Of a stretch of DNA of 64,000 nucleotides, positions 44,858 to 54,027 are shown piece after piece. The notes under the pieces were generated by a model. The model worked only from the letters and a program-made list of their open reading frames with translations, was not told the DNA's origin and did no database searches. The stretch spans positions 62,001-126,000 of the forward strand of contig NZ_BAAADE010000007.1 of NCBI RefSeq assembly GCF_039522165.1. Reading direction: 5' to 3'. Each line of letters opens with the position of its first letter. The stretch's first letter is position 1. The stretch comes from Paenochrobactrum glaciei (GTDB lineage: Bacteria > Pseudomonadota > Alphaproteobacteria > Rhizobiales > Rhizobiaceae). Both the position numbers and the translations under genes were made by a program.

Positions 44858-45758
44858 GATTGCGGCCTCCCATCAGTACGGGCAATCCTGACGGTCTGCT
44901 GCTTGTCGCCCGCGCCAAGGCGCAATTCAGCTGCGCCGAACAGGCGATCGACGATCAAGATGTGTTGATGGATGCGAGTGTTGGCGATCTGGGCCTCGCC
45001 CTCGGGACCGATGACGAAGATCGGTGGCATTTCGCCCTGCACGATGCCACGCGGGAATTCAACATAGACGCGGCGGCCGTCGTCATAGACGGCGACGGGC
45101 TTCCAAGGTGGATTGTTGTTGCCGGTCAGGCCATAGCGGTAATTGCGGGCATATAGGGCTTCTCGCCGGATCGCAGCTCGACCATGTATGTCCGTCGGTC
45201 GGTGGTGATGACGAGATTGGTGGTGATGTCGGCGCGGGTCGGCTTCACCAGTACATGCACGCGGCGGGCCACGCCGGAACCGGATTCCGTGTCGCCGATA
45301 ATCCAGCGGGCGGTATCGCCTGCGGCGATCGGTCCCGCGCCGGTCAGGCTTTCACCGGATTCGAGCGCGATATTGGTGATCTGGCCGGGCGCGGCATAGA
45401 CCTGATAAAGCGCGCCTTCCGACCACGGATAAACCTGGATAGCGTTGAAGTAGCCTTCGCGCCGCGGCTGCACGCGGGCGGCGGCGTTGGCGTTCTCGAC
45501 ACGGCCGGTCGCCGTACTGGCGGCCTGGCCGCCGCGCGCGACTGTCCAGGCGGGCGGGACATGGATCGGCGTCAGACGCTCGTCCGTCACCCCGGCTGGG
45601 ATCGCCGGCAAGGGCGGCACGCTAGCGTCGTAGCTGATCTGCGGCGGCTTTCTCGCGGTGACGCAACCAGCCAGCATGGTGGCTGAAAGCAGGACAACCG
45701 CGATTGCGGATTTACGGAAAGACGGATTGCCGCCTTTACGGAATTGCGGGTGGCTCAT
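44854..45758 (-). pseudogene. trbG: Conjugal transfer protein TrbG (VirB9-like), frameshifted
   Basis: The first frame (45758 to 45126) gives a lipoprotein-type signal (LLSATMLAGC) and the VirB9 N-terminal domain up to VELRSGEKPYMPAIT, then a stop. The second frame continues YARNYRYGLTGNNNPPWKPV, YDDGRRVYVEFPRGIVQGEM and VDRLFGAAELRLG to 44854, the normal C-terminal domain. The join fits an extra AT in CCCTATATGCC near 45145: removing it restores PYARNYRY. TrbG is an outer-membrane core component, so the break should disable transfer unless it is a sequencing error. Confidence 0.75.
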
Positions 45759-46444
45759 TGGCTCATCTCCCGCGACCAGCTGATGGCGTTGACGTAGATG
45801 CCGAGCGGATTGACCTTCAGCCTCTCGGCATCGCGCGGCGACTGGATGGCGATGGTCAGGATTGCGGTCCAGCGCTCCGTGCCCGAAAGCTGGCCGTTCC
45901 CGAAATGCCGCTCGGTCCAGGCGACGCGGAAGCTGTCGGGCGAGGCCCGGATGACGCTGGAGACCTCGACCGCGACCTGCTGCGTGCCGACCTTGGTGAA
46001 CGGGTCATTGATACGGGCATAGTCGTTGAGTGCCCCCGCGCCGCGATCCGTGGTCCATTCATAGGCGCGCAGCCAGTTCTGACGCACGATGATCGGATCG
46101 GCGGGGATGCTGCGCACCTGCTCGATGAAACGGCCGAGATGCCAGGCGATCTGCGGATCGGTTGGGCGGAAGTCGGCGGTCGCCGGCGCGACGGTCTGGG
46201 CCTGACCGAGATTGTCGACCTGCACGACCCAAGGAACGACGGTGCCCTGCAACGATTGCCACACAAGCGCTGTGGCGAACCCCGCCGAGAGAACCAGGGA
46301 ACCGAAGGCCATGTAGCGCCAGTTCCTGGCCTGAACGCGGGCCGAGCCGATGCGATCGTCCCAGATCTGGGCCGCCTTCTGATAGGGCGTTTCGGCTTGC
46401 GGTGTCTTGCCGTAATGCGCGGCGGGTCGCCTGAAGAGATTCAT
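45755..46444 (-). CDS. trbF: Conjugal transfer protein TrbF (VirB8-like)
   Basis: 229 residues. A cytoplasmic tail (ETPYQKAAQIWDDRIGSARV) is followed by a membrane anchor (YMAFGSLVLSAGFATALVWQ) and a periplasmic VirB8 fold with RSIPADPIIVRQNWLRAYEW and FRVAWTERHFGNGQLSGTER. It nucleates assembly of the channel core. Four-base overlaps with both neighbours. Intact. Confidence 0.9.
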   Translation of the reverse strand: MNLFRRPAAHYGKTPQAETPYQKAAQIWDDRIGSARVQARNWRYMAFGSLVLSAGFATALVWQSLQGTVVPWVVQVDNLGQAQTVAPATADFRPTDPQIAWHLGRFIEQVRSIPADPIIVRQNWLRAYEWTTDRGAGALNDYARINDPFTKVGTQQVAVEVSSVIRASPDSFRVAWTERHFGNGQLSGTERWTAILTIAIQSPRDAERLKVNPLGIYVNAISWSREMSQ

Positions 46445-47802
46445 GAGCGGTCACTTTCAGAGAGGTTGACGGAAGAGCCGGAGCCGTGGCTCTCGCCGGA
46501 GCGGATGGCATGCGCGGCTGTCTGTGCGGTTCGCCCCATATGGCCGGACTGGCGCATCCGCTGCGCCCAGCCGGGCGCGTTGCCGGACGGTTGGGACGGA
46601 GCGGCTGGGCTTTCCGTCGCACCGCCGCCGATGGTGCCCATGGTTGAGCTGCCGCCGGTCGCTCCGAATCCGGACTTGGCGCCATCGGAGAAGTTGGACT
46701 TCATGCTGGCGGCTGCACGGCGCAGCGGCGAGGACATGGCATTGCCCACCGCACTTGCCCCTGCGCGTCCGACGCCGCCGAGACCGGAGGCAACGCCTGC
46801 GGCGCCCGACTGTCCGAGCGAACGGAGGCTATAGGCTGCGGATGCAGCGCCTGCGGCGGTCGCCCCGCCGCGCATGGCGGCAGCGCCCCCGGAAATCGCA
46901 GCGGCTCCTCCCTTCGCGGCCAGACCGGCAGCGCCCGCGCCGGCCATGACAAGACCACCGCTGGCCAAGACCGTTCCAACAGCTGCGCCAGCACCGAGTT
47001 GCGGCCCCCCGGAAACGAGGCCATTGGCGATGCCGGGGCCGAAGATGCCGAGGCCGACCAGCGCAAGCGCGGCCAGAACCACGGCCATGGCGTCGTCGAT
47101 CGTCGGTGTCGCGCCGCCGAACCCGCGGGTGAACTCGGCAAAGAGCGTCGAGCCGATGCCGATGATGACGGCGAGAACCAGAACCTTGATGCCGGAGGAG
47201 ACGACGTTGCCGAGCACCTTTTCGGCCATGAAGGCGGTTTTCCCGAAGAGGCCGAACGGGATCAGGACAAAGCCTGCAAGCGTCGACAGCTTGAACTCGA
47301 TCAGGGTGATGAAGAGCTGGATCGCCAGAATGAAGAAAGCGAGGATGACCAGCGCCCAGGCAAACAGCAGGCAGGCGATCTGGATGAAGTTCTCGAAGAA
47401 GGAGATCCAGCCCATCAGATCGGAGATAGATTCGAGCAACGGCCGGGCGGCATCCAGCCCGGTCTGGGCGACACGGCCCGGACGCATCAGGTCGGCTGCG
47501 GAAAAATTCGTTCCCGATCCCTTGAGGCCAAGCCCGGCAAAGCTGTCGAACACGATCTTGGCAAGGTTCGACCAGTTGCCGATCAAATAGGCGAAGACGC
47601 CGACGAACAGCGTCTTCTTGACCAGGCGCGCAATGATGTCGTCATCGGCGTTCCAGGACCAGAAGAGTGCGGCCAGTGTCACATCGATGACGATCAGCGT
47701 GGTCGCAATGAAGGCGACTTCACCGGAGAGAAGTCCGAACCCGCTATCGATATAGCGGGTGAAGGTCGCGAGGAATATATCGATAACGCCGGCGCCGCCC
47801 AT
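46441..47802 (-). CDS. trbL: Conjugal transfer protein TrbL (VirB6-like)
   Basis: 453 residues. Five to seven membrane segments in the first 260 residues (GEVAFIATTLIVIDVTLAAL, FIQIACLLFAWALVILAFFI and others). They are followed by a long Gly/Ala/Ser-rich tail (SGGAAAMRGGATAAGAASAA onward) that is probably disordered and typical of TrbL. Inner-membrane channel component. Confidence 0.88.
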   Translation of the reverse strand: MGGAGVIDIFLATFTRYIDSGFGLLSGEVAFIATTLIVIDVTLAALFWSWNADDDIIARLVKKTLFVGVFAYLIGNWSNLAKIVFDSFAGLGLKGSGTNFSAADLMRPGRVAQTGLDAARPLLESISDLMGWISFFENFIQIACLLFAWALVILAFFILAIQLFITLIEFKLSTLAGFVLIPFGLFGKTAFMAEKVLGNVVSSGIKVLVLAVIIGIGSTLFAEFTRGFGGATPTIDDAMAVVLAALALVGLGIFGPGIANGLVSGGPQLGAGAAVGTVLASGGLVMAGAGAAGLAAKGGAAAISGGAAAMRGGATAAGAASAAYSLRSLGQSGAAGVASGLGGVGRAGASAVGNAMSSPLRRAAASMKSNFSDGAKSGFGATGGSSTMGTIGGGATESPAAPSQPSGNAPGWAQRMRQSGHMGRTAQTAAHAIRSGESHGSGSSVNLSESDRS

Positions 47803-47805
47803 GGA

Positions 47806-48027
47806 TCAGCGTCCCTCGATCTGGCTTGGCGGCATTGGCGCGGGGCTGCGGCCAAGCTGCTGGCACTGGCGCTGCCCGTCGCGCAGCGGGTCGCGCGCGG
47901 GCTGTTGAAGACTGGCCGGCAATGGCGTCGGCGCCTCTTCCTTGCGGGTCATCTCGATCGCGGTCGCGGTAATGGCGATCGCGACGAATATGATTGCGCC
48001 CAGCCGGGCCAGCATCTTGCCGTCCAT
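47806..48027 (-). CDS. TrbK-like small membrane protein (entry exclusion candidate)
   Basis: 73 residues: one N-terminal membrane segment (LARLGAIIFVAIAITATAIE) and a polar tail with DPLRDGQRQCQQLG, matching the 'TrbK-alt' proteins between trbJ and trbL. In the family the tail usually carries a second Cys (DPAC region); here it ends early with MPPSQIEGR, so it may be shortened by a frame change. Proposed role: blocking redundant mating. Confidence 0.7.
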   Translation of the reverse strand: MDGKMLARLGAIIFVAIAITATAIEMTRKEEAPTPLPASLQQPARDPLRDGQRQCQQLGRSPAPMPPSQIEGR

Positions 48028-48049
48028 GACGGTGCTCCCCTTCTGGCGA

Positions 48050-48817
48050 TCAATTGCCGTTGTTGAACATCTGCGCGTTGCCGGGCGTGTAGGCGGTGCC
48101 CGGCGTCAGGAAGCGTTGGCGCTGCACGCGGCCCTGTTCGGCTGCGGCAGCGCGTTCGGCTTCGCTCAGCGATCCCGCGCGGCCGTTTGCGGCCATCAGC
48201 GCGATCAGATCAGAGAGCTGCTGCGACTGGAGCGCGAGAAGCTGGTTGCCGGCCTGGGTCGCCTGAAGCGCGCCGGCGGCGCCCTGGCTCTGGCCGACCA
48301 GCTCCGACATCTGCGTGCGGTTGGTGTCGATATTGCCGACGACGCCGGCCTGGACCCGCATGGAGTCCTGAAGACCGCCGACGGTGTTCGTCCAGCGGTC
48401 GCGCGCGCCCTTCACCAGTTCGGCGTCGGTCGCAGAGAGCGAAACATTTCCATATTGGCTCTGAAACGCCTGGTCGACCTTTTGGACGTCGAAGGCGATG
48501 TTCTGCGCCTGTCCGAGAAGATGCTGGGTGCGCTGGACGTTTTGCTGCAAGGTCTGGAGCGAGGAATATGGCAGGTTCGCCAGGTTCTTCGCCTGGTTGA
48601 TGAGCATAGTCGCTTCATTCTGAAGCGAGGTGATCTGATGATTGATCTGCTCCAGCGAGCGCGCCGCGGTCAGCAGGTTCTGCGCGTAGTTGGTCGGATC
48701 ATAGACGATGCGACCGAAGCCGGACTGCGCATGGGCCTGCGTCGTCAGGATCGGCGAGACGGCCAGCATGGTCGCGGCCAAGATGGCGGCGCGCATGCGG
48801 ATGGAACGGGTCTTCAT
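48050..48817 (-). CDS. trbJ: Conjugal transfer protein TrbJ (VirB5-like)
   Basis: 255 residues with a signal peptide (MRAAILAATMLAVSPILTTQ, cut near AHAQ) and a long helical, coiled-coil-rich mature protein (NLLTAARSLEQINHQITSLQ, NVQRTQHLLGQAQNIAFDVQ). Probable minor pilus subunit or adhesin. Two bases separate its ATG from the end of trbE. Intact. Confidence 0.85.
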   Translation of the reverse strand: MKTRSIRMRAAILAATMLAVSPILTTQAHAQSGFGRIVYDPTNYAQNLLTAARSLEQINHQITSLQNEATMLINQAKNLANLPYSSLQTLQQNVQRTQHLLGQAQNIAFDVQKVDQAFQSQYGNVSLSATDAELVKGARDRWTNTVGGLQDSMRVQAGVVGNIDTNRTQMSELVGQSQGAAGALQATQAGNQLLALQSQQLSDLIALMAANGRAGSLSEAERAAAAEQGRVQRQRFLTPGTAYTPGNAQMFNNGN

Positions 48818-48819
48818 GG

Positions 48820-50208
48820 TCAGGTCTCCTTTTCGGCTGCGAGGAAGCCGTCGCGGCCGTGCTCGGCCACGAGGTTGGCGATCAGGGTCTGGTCGGATTT
48901 GGAGGATGCGGCGCAGAGCGCGAGGCCGACTTCGGACAAGCCCAACTCGAACAGGCGGTTGCCGCGCCGCGACTGGCAGTAATAGTCGCGCTTGGGCGTG
49001 GCCCGCGCGAGGATCTCGAGCTGGCGGTCGTTGAGGCCGAAGCGGCGATAGATCGCGGTTGCGATCGCGGAATTGTCGATGTCCGACAGCGACTGCGTGG
49101 CGAAGATGACGGATGCGTTTTTCTTACGCAGCGTCTTCAGCCACTCGCGGAGCTGGCCGGCAAAGCCTTCGTCGTCCAGCGCCAACCAGCCTTCGTCGAT
49201 GATGAGCATGGTCGGGCGACCATCGAGCCGGTCGCCGATGCGGTGGAAGAGATAGGCGAGCACGGCAGGCGCAGCCCCCGTGCCGACCAGGCCCTCGATC
49301 TCGAAAGCCTGCACGTCCGCAGCGCCCAAATGTTCAGTCTCGGCGTCGAGCAACCGGCCGTAGGGACCGCCGACGCAATAGGGTCGCAGCGCCTGCTTCA
49401 GGTCGTTTGACTGAAGCAGCACGCTGAGGCCGGTGATGGTGCGTTCCTCCACCGGCGCCGAGGCCAGCGACGTCAGCGCAGTCCAGATATGCTCCTTGAC
49501 CTCCGGGGTGATGGTCATGTGTCGCGGGCGAGGATCGCGCCCAGCCAGTCGGAGGCCCAGGCACGCTCATAGCCATCATCGATGCGGGCGAGCTGTTGGA
49601 GCGAAACCGAGACTTCAGAGCCTTCGGTGAGGCCACCGCCGAGATCGTGCCAGTCGCCGCCCATGGCGAGCGACGCAGCCCGGATCGAACCGCCGAAATC
49701 GAAGGCGAAGACCTATGAGTTGTCGTAGCGCCAGCAGCACGGACTTGCCTGCGCCGGTCGGCCCGACGCCGGATTGTTCGCGGCCCTCGTAGAGCCAGGT
49801 CTCGGCGCGTGCAGCTTCCTCGGCAGGCGGCAGATGGAGGAAGGTCAGGTAGTAGCCAGAGACGAAATGGACACCTTCTTCCTCGAAATCGGCCTTGCGC
49901 TCGGCATCGACAAGGCCGGAGGCCGGATCGGGAAACGCGCTTGCAGGATAGGTCGCGGCCTCGTGGCGCTGCGCCTCGACGAAGATGCTCCAGCCGGAGC
50001 CGAGACGGCGAAAGGCGTTGTGGATGCGGCCGGCGACTGCGACCAGCTCGGCCGCGACGGCGCTATCGAGATCAGGCCCGCGAAACGACGCGGTGCGCTG
50101 GAGTGAGCCGTCCTTGTTCAGGACAACGCCTTCGGCGATCAGCGCGACCCAGGGCAGATAGTCGGCGAGCCGGGTGGCGCTGCGGCTATATTCGACAAGG
50201 TTCATCAT
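48820..50208 (-). pseudogene. trbE: Conjugal transfer ATPase TrbE (VirB4-like), internally deleted and frameshifted
   Basis: Normal TrbE is about 800 residues. Here the N-terminal part (MMNLVEYSRSATRLADYLPW, start about 50208) runs to TWLYEGREQ and joins directly to the Walker A loop GPTGAGKSVLLAL, so some 290 residues are missing. A frame change follows near 49715: the next segment FAFDFGGSIRAASLAMGGDW is in another frame behind a stop. A further single-base loss near 49518 precedes TITPEVKEHIWTALTSLA. From there the C-terminal domain (MLIIDEGWLALDDEGFAGQL, ATQSLSDIDNSAIATAIYRR) is intact to 48820. The motor ATPase must be inactive. Confidence 0.85.
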
Positions 50209-50222
50209 TGGATACACGCCCT

Positions 50223-50501
50223 TCAAACCGACAGATGACCGGGGATGCGCAGGTGCCTGCGCCCGACCTCGACGAAGAGCGGATCGCGTTTCGCCGCCCA
50301 GACCGCTGCGAAATGACCGACAGCCCAGATCAGGAGGCCGACCAGCCAGAGACGCAGGCCGAGGCCCACGGCCCCGGCCAGCGTTCCGTTCAGGATCGCG
50401 ATGGAACGCGGTGCACCGCCGAGCAGGATGTGCTCGGTCAGCGCGCGGTGAACCGGGACGGTGAATCCGGGCACGTCCAGTTGCTCGAAGGTGACCGCCA
50501 T
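50223..50501 (-). CDS. trbD: Conjugal transfer protein TrbD (VirB3-like)
   Basis: 92 residues from the ATG at 50501, which shares a base with the trbC stop. Reads FEQLDVPGFTVPVHRALTEH, then two adjacent membrane segments (LAGAVGLGLRLWLVGLLIWA, VGHFAAVWAA) and the tail RDPLFVEVGRRHLRIPGHLS. A longer frame to 50723 overlaps trbC and is not used. Inner-membrane partner of TrbE. Confidence 0.88.
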   Translation of the reverse strand: MAVTFEQLDVPGFTVPVHRALTEHILLGGAPRSIAILNGTLAGAVGLGLRLWLVGLLIWAVGHFAAVWAAKRDPLFVEVGRRHLRIPGHLSV

Positions 50502-50833
50502 CAGATCAGCGCCCCGCCGCCAAAGGAGAAGAACGACAGAAAGAAGCTCGATGCGGCAAAGGCGATGGACAGTCCGAAGACAATCTGGATCAGCTTGCGG
50601 AAGCCGCCCGACGTGTCGCCGAAGGCGAGCGCCAGGCCCGTCGCGATGATGATGATGACCGCGACGATCTTGGCGACCGGCCCTTCGATCGACTGAAGAA
50701 TTTTCTGGAGGGGCGCTTCCCACGGCATCGAGGAGCCGGAGGCGTGCGCCGCGGGAACGAGGACGAAGTTGACATAGGTAAAGGCTGCCGCCGTCGCGAG
50801 ATAGCGGCGGGCGCGCATGGTGGTGCGGATCAT
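50501..50833 (-). CDS. trbC: Conjugal transfer pilin TrbC (VirB2-like)
   Basis: 110 residues: signal region (YLATAAAFTYVNFVLVPAAH, then AS), then two membrane segments (AKIVAVIIIIATGLALAFGD and LIQIVFGLSIAFAASSFFLS), the layout of conjugative pilins. Its ATG overlaps the trbB stop by four bases. Confidence 0.88.
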   Translation of the reverse strand: MIRTTMRARRYLATAAAFTYVNFVLVPAAHASGSSMPWEAPLQKILQSIEGPVAKIVAVIIIIATGLALAFGDTSGGFRKLIQIVFGLSIAFAASSFFLSFFSFGGGALI

Positions 50834-51813
50834 GCGGGATCTCCTGTGAGGCTCATGGTGGCTGGGTTGATGCGGTAGTCGCCGTCGGGGCCGAGCCCTT
50901 CAACGCGGACAAGCTCGGTGAGCCGGCGCGCGGTACCGCGGCCGGAAAGAACGGCCACGAGGTCGATTGTCTCGGCGATCAAAGCGCGCGGGACGGTGAC
51001 AACGGCTTCCTGGATGAGTTGTTCGAGGCGCCGCAGCGCGCCGATGCCAGTTCCGGCATGGATCGTGCCAACGCCGCCGGGATGGCCGGTGCCCCAAGCT
51101 TTGAGGAGGTCGAGCGCTTCGGAGCCGCGTACCTCACCGACGGGAATGCGATCCGGGCGCAGGCGCAGCGACGAGCGGACGAGATCGGAGAGCGTCGCAA
51201 CCCCATCCTTTGTGCGCATCGCGACGAGGTTTGGCGCGGCGCATTGCAGCTCGCGCGTGTCCTCAATGATGACGACGCGATCCGAAGTCTTCGCCACCTC
51301 GGCGAGCAGCGCATTGGTCAGCGTCGTCTTGCCGGTCGAGGTGCCGCCGGCGACGAGGATGTTGGCGCGGGTGGCGACGTTGAGGCGCAGCACCTCGGCC
51401 TGAAGGCCGGTCATGATGCCGGCGGTCACATAGTCGTCGAGCGTGAAGACGGCGACGGCGGGTTTGCGGATGGCGAATACGGGCGCGGCGACGACAGGCG
51501 GCAGCAGCCCCTCGAACCGCTCCCCCGTCTCGGGCAACTCGGCCGAGACGCGCGGGCTACGGGCGTGAACCTCGGCGCCGACATGGTGGGCCACCAGGCG
51601 CACGATGCGTTCGCCATCGGCGGCGGACAGCCTCTCCCCCGTATCAGCCAACCCTTCGGAGAGACGATCCACCCAGATGCGCCCGTCAGGGTTCAGCATC
51701 ACCTCAATGACGGCGGGGTCTTCGAGAAACAGCGCAATGGCGGGACCGAGCGCGGTGCGCAACATGCGCGCGCCGCGCTGGATCGCCTCCAGCTTGTGGT
51801 GAGAAGAAGTCAT
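50830..51813 (-). CDS. trbB: Conjugal transfer ATPase TrbB (VirB11-like)
   Basis: About 327 residues from the ATG at 51813, preceded by GGGG. Walker A GGTSTGKTTLTNALLAEV, Asp box VVIIEDTRELQCAAPN, Walker B area RPDRIPVGEVRGSEALDLLK, and the His box GHPGGVGTIHAGTGIGALRR. A hexameric traffic ATPase at the base of the channel. First gene of the trb operon. Intact. Confidence 0.92.
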   Translation of the reverse strand: MTSSHHKLEAIQRGARMLRTALGPAIALFLEDPAVIEVMLNPDGRIWVDRLSEGLADTGERLSAADGERIVRLVAHHVGAEVHARSPRVSAELPETGERFEGLLPPVVAAPVFAIRKPAVAVFTLDDYVTAGIMTGLQAEVLRLNVATRANILVAGGTSTGKTTLTNALLAEVAKTSDRVVIIEDTRELQCAAPNLVAMRTKDGVATLSDLVRSSLRLRPDRIPVGEVRGSEALDLLKAWGTGHPGGVGTIHAGTGIGALRRLEQLIQEAVVTVPRALIAETIDLVAVLSGRGTARRLTELVRVEGLGPDGDYRINPATMSLTGDPA

Positions 51814-51967
51814 GTCGGCCCCAAATTCCATGGGGTCGCAACAGACGATCCCCGGATCGGGTCGATTAAAAGAGCCTGAAGTCAGGCCGGTTCAACAAGT
51901 ATTTAGCCGAGTGCGGGCATCGGCGAGTAAGGGCGGCAAATAGGATGGGCTGAGGTCTTGAGGCGAA

Positions 51968-52855
51968 TTATGCCTGTGCCTCTTTGGCCGCCAAGTCAGC
52001 CAGCCAGTGCTTAAATTGTGCTACCGTCGATTCGCCTTCCGACTCCTGCACCGAAAGCAGAAAATATGCGCTTCCATCAAGGCGGAAGCCTTGGGGGGCG
52101 GCAAGCAGTTCAGCCTGAATATCATCCTGCACGAGGTGCCACGGCCCGATGGCGACGCCCAAGCCCGCAATAGCAGCTTGCAGGCTGAAATAGAAATGCT
52201 CGAAATCCTGGCCGGGATTGGGCCGACAGGTTCCACCAGTAATCTCGGCCCACGTCGCCCAAGCTGTTGGCCGCGTGCGCGTATGCAGCAGCATCGCAGC
52301 CGCATTCATTCGATCGAAATCGAAGAAGTCCTTTGCCTTGTCGGGGCGGCAGACCGGACCTATGCGCTCATCGAACAAGTGCTGCGCAAGGTAGCTTTCC
52401 GGCCAAGTGAAATCGTTACGACGAATGGCAAGATCTACGCCGGATCCAAGGGTGACCGGCCCGCCACCAGCCAGCAGGCGGACATCGGCTGTTGGGTTCG
52501 CCACATGGAATTGCGGCATTCTCGGGATGAGCCAGCGCATCATTAGCGTCGGCTCGCATGAGATGGTCACGGGCGCGTTGGTGTGCTCGGCCTTGATGCG
52601 TTGTGCCTCTTGTTCGATCTCCCCCAGCCCCCGTGCCACTACGTGCGCCAGTCTGCGCCCTGCATCTGTCAGAAAAACCGCACGGTTCCGTCGCTCGAAA
52701 AGCGGGGTTCCAAGATCGTCCTCCAGCAGCCGCACCGCACGACTGACCGCGCCATGTGTCAAGTTCAGTCGATCCGCAGCCTTGCTGAAACTCTCAAGAT
52801 CCGCCGCAACCCGAAAGCAAACGAGCGCTGGAAGCGATGTAATGTGCTGTCTCAT
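51968..52855 (-). CDS. LysR-family regulator (GcvA-like), cargo
   Basis: 295 residues. Helix-turn-helix FRVAADLESFSKAADRLNLT with HGAVSRAVRLLEDDLG, then an effector domain of the GcvA/AmpR group (VTISCEPTLMMRWLIPRMPQ; DVRLLAGGGPVTLGSGVDLA). It is divergent from the LysE-type exporter at 52948, with 92 bp between, and is its probable regulator. The pair interrupts the usual trbB-CopG-traG order of these elements, so it is cargo. Confidence 0.85.
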   Translation of the reverse strand: MRQHITSLPALVCFRVAADLESFSKAADRLNLTHGAVSRAVRLLEDDLGTPLFERRNRAVFLTDAGRRLAHVVARGLGEIEQEAQRIKAEHTNAPVTISCEPTLMMRWLIPRMPQFHVANPTADVRLLAGGGPVTLGSGVDLAIRRNDFTWPESYLAQHLFDERIGPVCRPDKAKDFFDFDRMNAAAMLLHTRTRPTAWATWAEITGGTCRPNPGQDFEHFYFSLQAAIAGLGVAIGPWHLVQDDIQAELLAAPQGFRLDGSAYFLLSVQESEGESTVAQFKHWLADLAAKEAQA

Positions 52856-52947
52856 ATGTTATTTATTCTCACACATCCTGTCAGAAGTCATCGTTTTTGT
52901 TAAAGCCGTAGCCGCGTTATCCAAGGTGAAAACGAAAGGATACGCCC

Positions 52948-53565
52948 ATGGCCGAATGGATCGCTGTCATCACCATCACCATCTTCGCCGTCATCAGCCC
53001 GGGACCGGACTTCGTCATGGTGTCGCGCAATTCACTGTCTCTTTCCCGGCGCGCGGGCATCTTGACTGCGCTTGGTATTGGCGCCGGTGTGCTGGTTCAT
53101 GTTAGCTATACGCTCTTCGGTATTGGAGTATTGGTCCGAGAGTCACCTGCCCTATTCAACATCCTGAAGCTGGTCGGCGCGGCCTATCTGGTCTGGCTCG
53201 GTGTGAAAATGTTGTTCAGCCGCAAGGCTGAGGGGCCCGCTGCGGTGAACGAAACTGCGCTGTCTGATCTGGGGGCCTTGCGGATCGGCTTCCTGACGAA
53301 TGCATTGAATCCGAAGACGACGATTTTCATCGTCAGCCTGTTCATGCAGGTCGTTCAGGTGGATACGCCTCTTGCAACCCGGATTGCCTACGGGCTGTTC
53401 ATCTCTCTGGCCCATGTGGTGTGGTTCGCCGCCGTCGGCCTGTTCTTTGGTGCGCCACGCATCCAAAAGCGGATTTTCGGTGTTCGTCACTGGATCGACC
53501 GAATTTTCGGCGCGTTGTTATGTGGTTTTGGGATCGCATTGGCGGCGGCCAATTTAGGTTCCTGA
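52948..53565 (+). CDS. LysE/RhtB-family amino-acid exporter
   Basis: 205 residues, six membrane segments. N-terminal motif VISPGPDFVMVSRNSLSLSR, GAAYLVWLGVKMLF and FLTNALNPKTTIFIVSLFMQ are hallmarks of the family. It exports an amino acid or related metabolite out of the cytoplasm. Controlled in all likelihood by the divergent LysR gene. GAAAGGA precedes the ATG. Confidence 0.88.
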   Translation: MAEWIAVITITIFAVISPGPDFVMVSRNSLSLSRRAGILTALGIGAGVLVHVSYTLFGIGVLVRESPALFNILKLVGAAYLVWLGVKMLFSRKAEGPAAVNETALSDLGALRIGFLTNALNPKTTIFIVSLFMQVVQVDTPLATRIAYGLFISLAHVVWFAAVGLFFGAPRIQKRIFGVRHWIDRIFGALLCGFGIALAAANLGS

Positions 53566-53580
53566 TTGCTCAATAAGCTG

Positions 53581-54018
53581 TCAGCTTGGGTCTAGGTTCG
53601 CCAGCTTATCCGGATCGATGTCACGCGATAGTTCCTTCAGGAACCTGTCTCCCGTCGCTAGACGCTTGCCGAGGGTCTGCATGAAGCCCTCGAAACGCTC
53701 ACTGCCCTTGGCGCGTGCGGCAGCCTGCGCAGTCTCCGACATAGGCGGGACGAAAGTCAGCCAGAAGCGGACAAACAGCGCTAGGGTTTCGCCGAGTACA
53801 GCGATATCCTCGTCCAGCGCATCCACCTGGCGTCCGAGCCTGTCGAGGCGACGCGATATGGCAGCTTCCAGCCTCTCAGTCGTATCGCCAGCGAGAAAAG
53901 ATGAGACAGCGGCCTCCACGATTGCGGATTTGGAGATGTTTCGGCGCAATGCCAGCGCCTCGACTTGCTTGAGCAAGGCGGGATCGAAGTAGACGTTCAT
54001 GCGGGCGCGCTTGGTCAT
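53581..54018 (-). CDS. CopG/ribbon-helix-helix regulator, conjugation-associated
   Basis: 145 residues. The N-terminus RMNVYFDPALLKQVEALALR with NISKSAIVEAAVSSFL is a ribbon-helix-helix DNA-binding domain. A helical C-terminal part follows with a hydrophobic stretch (IAVLGETLALFVRFWLTFVP). It lies 9 bp after traG, its normal place in Tn4371-like elements, and may control the transfer genes. Confidence 0.8.
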   Translation of the reverse strand: MTKRARMNVYFDPALLKQVEALALRRNISKSAIVEAAVSSFLAGDTTERLEAAISRRLDRLGRQVDALDEDIAVLGETLALFVRFWLTFVPPMSETAQAAARAKGSERFEGFMQTLGKRLATGDRFLKELSRDIDPDKLANLDPS

Positions 54019-54027
54019 GGGTTCACC

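Noticed and set aside
45704..46834. Plus-strand frame of 376 codons opposite trbF and trbL
   Set aside because: Runs across two real genes, no ribosome site, no recognisable domain.
46999..48066. Long plus-strand frame of 355 codons opposite trbL
   Set aside because: Antisense shadow of GC-rich trbL/trbK with a highly charged, low-complexity translation and no domain.
49809..50696. Plus-strand frame of 295 codons opposite trbE and trbC
   Set aside because: Arg-rich shadow spanning a broken gene and two small real ones.
51019..51879. Plus-strand frame of 286 codons opposite trbB
   Set aside because: Antisense of trbB, whose Walker and His-box motifs are complete.
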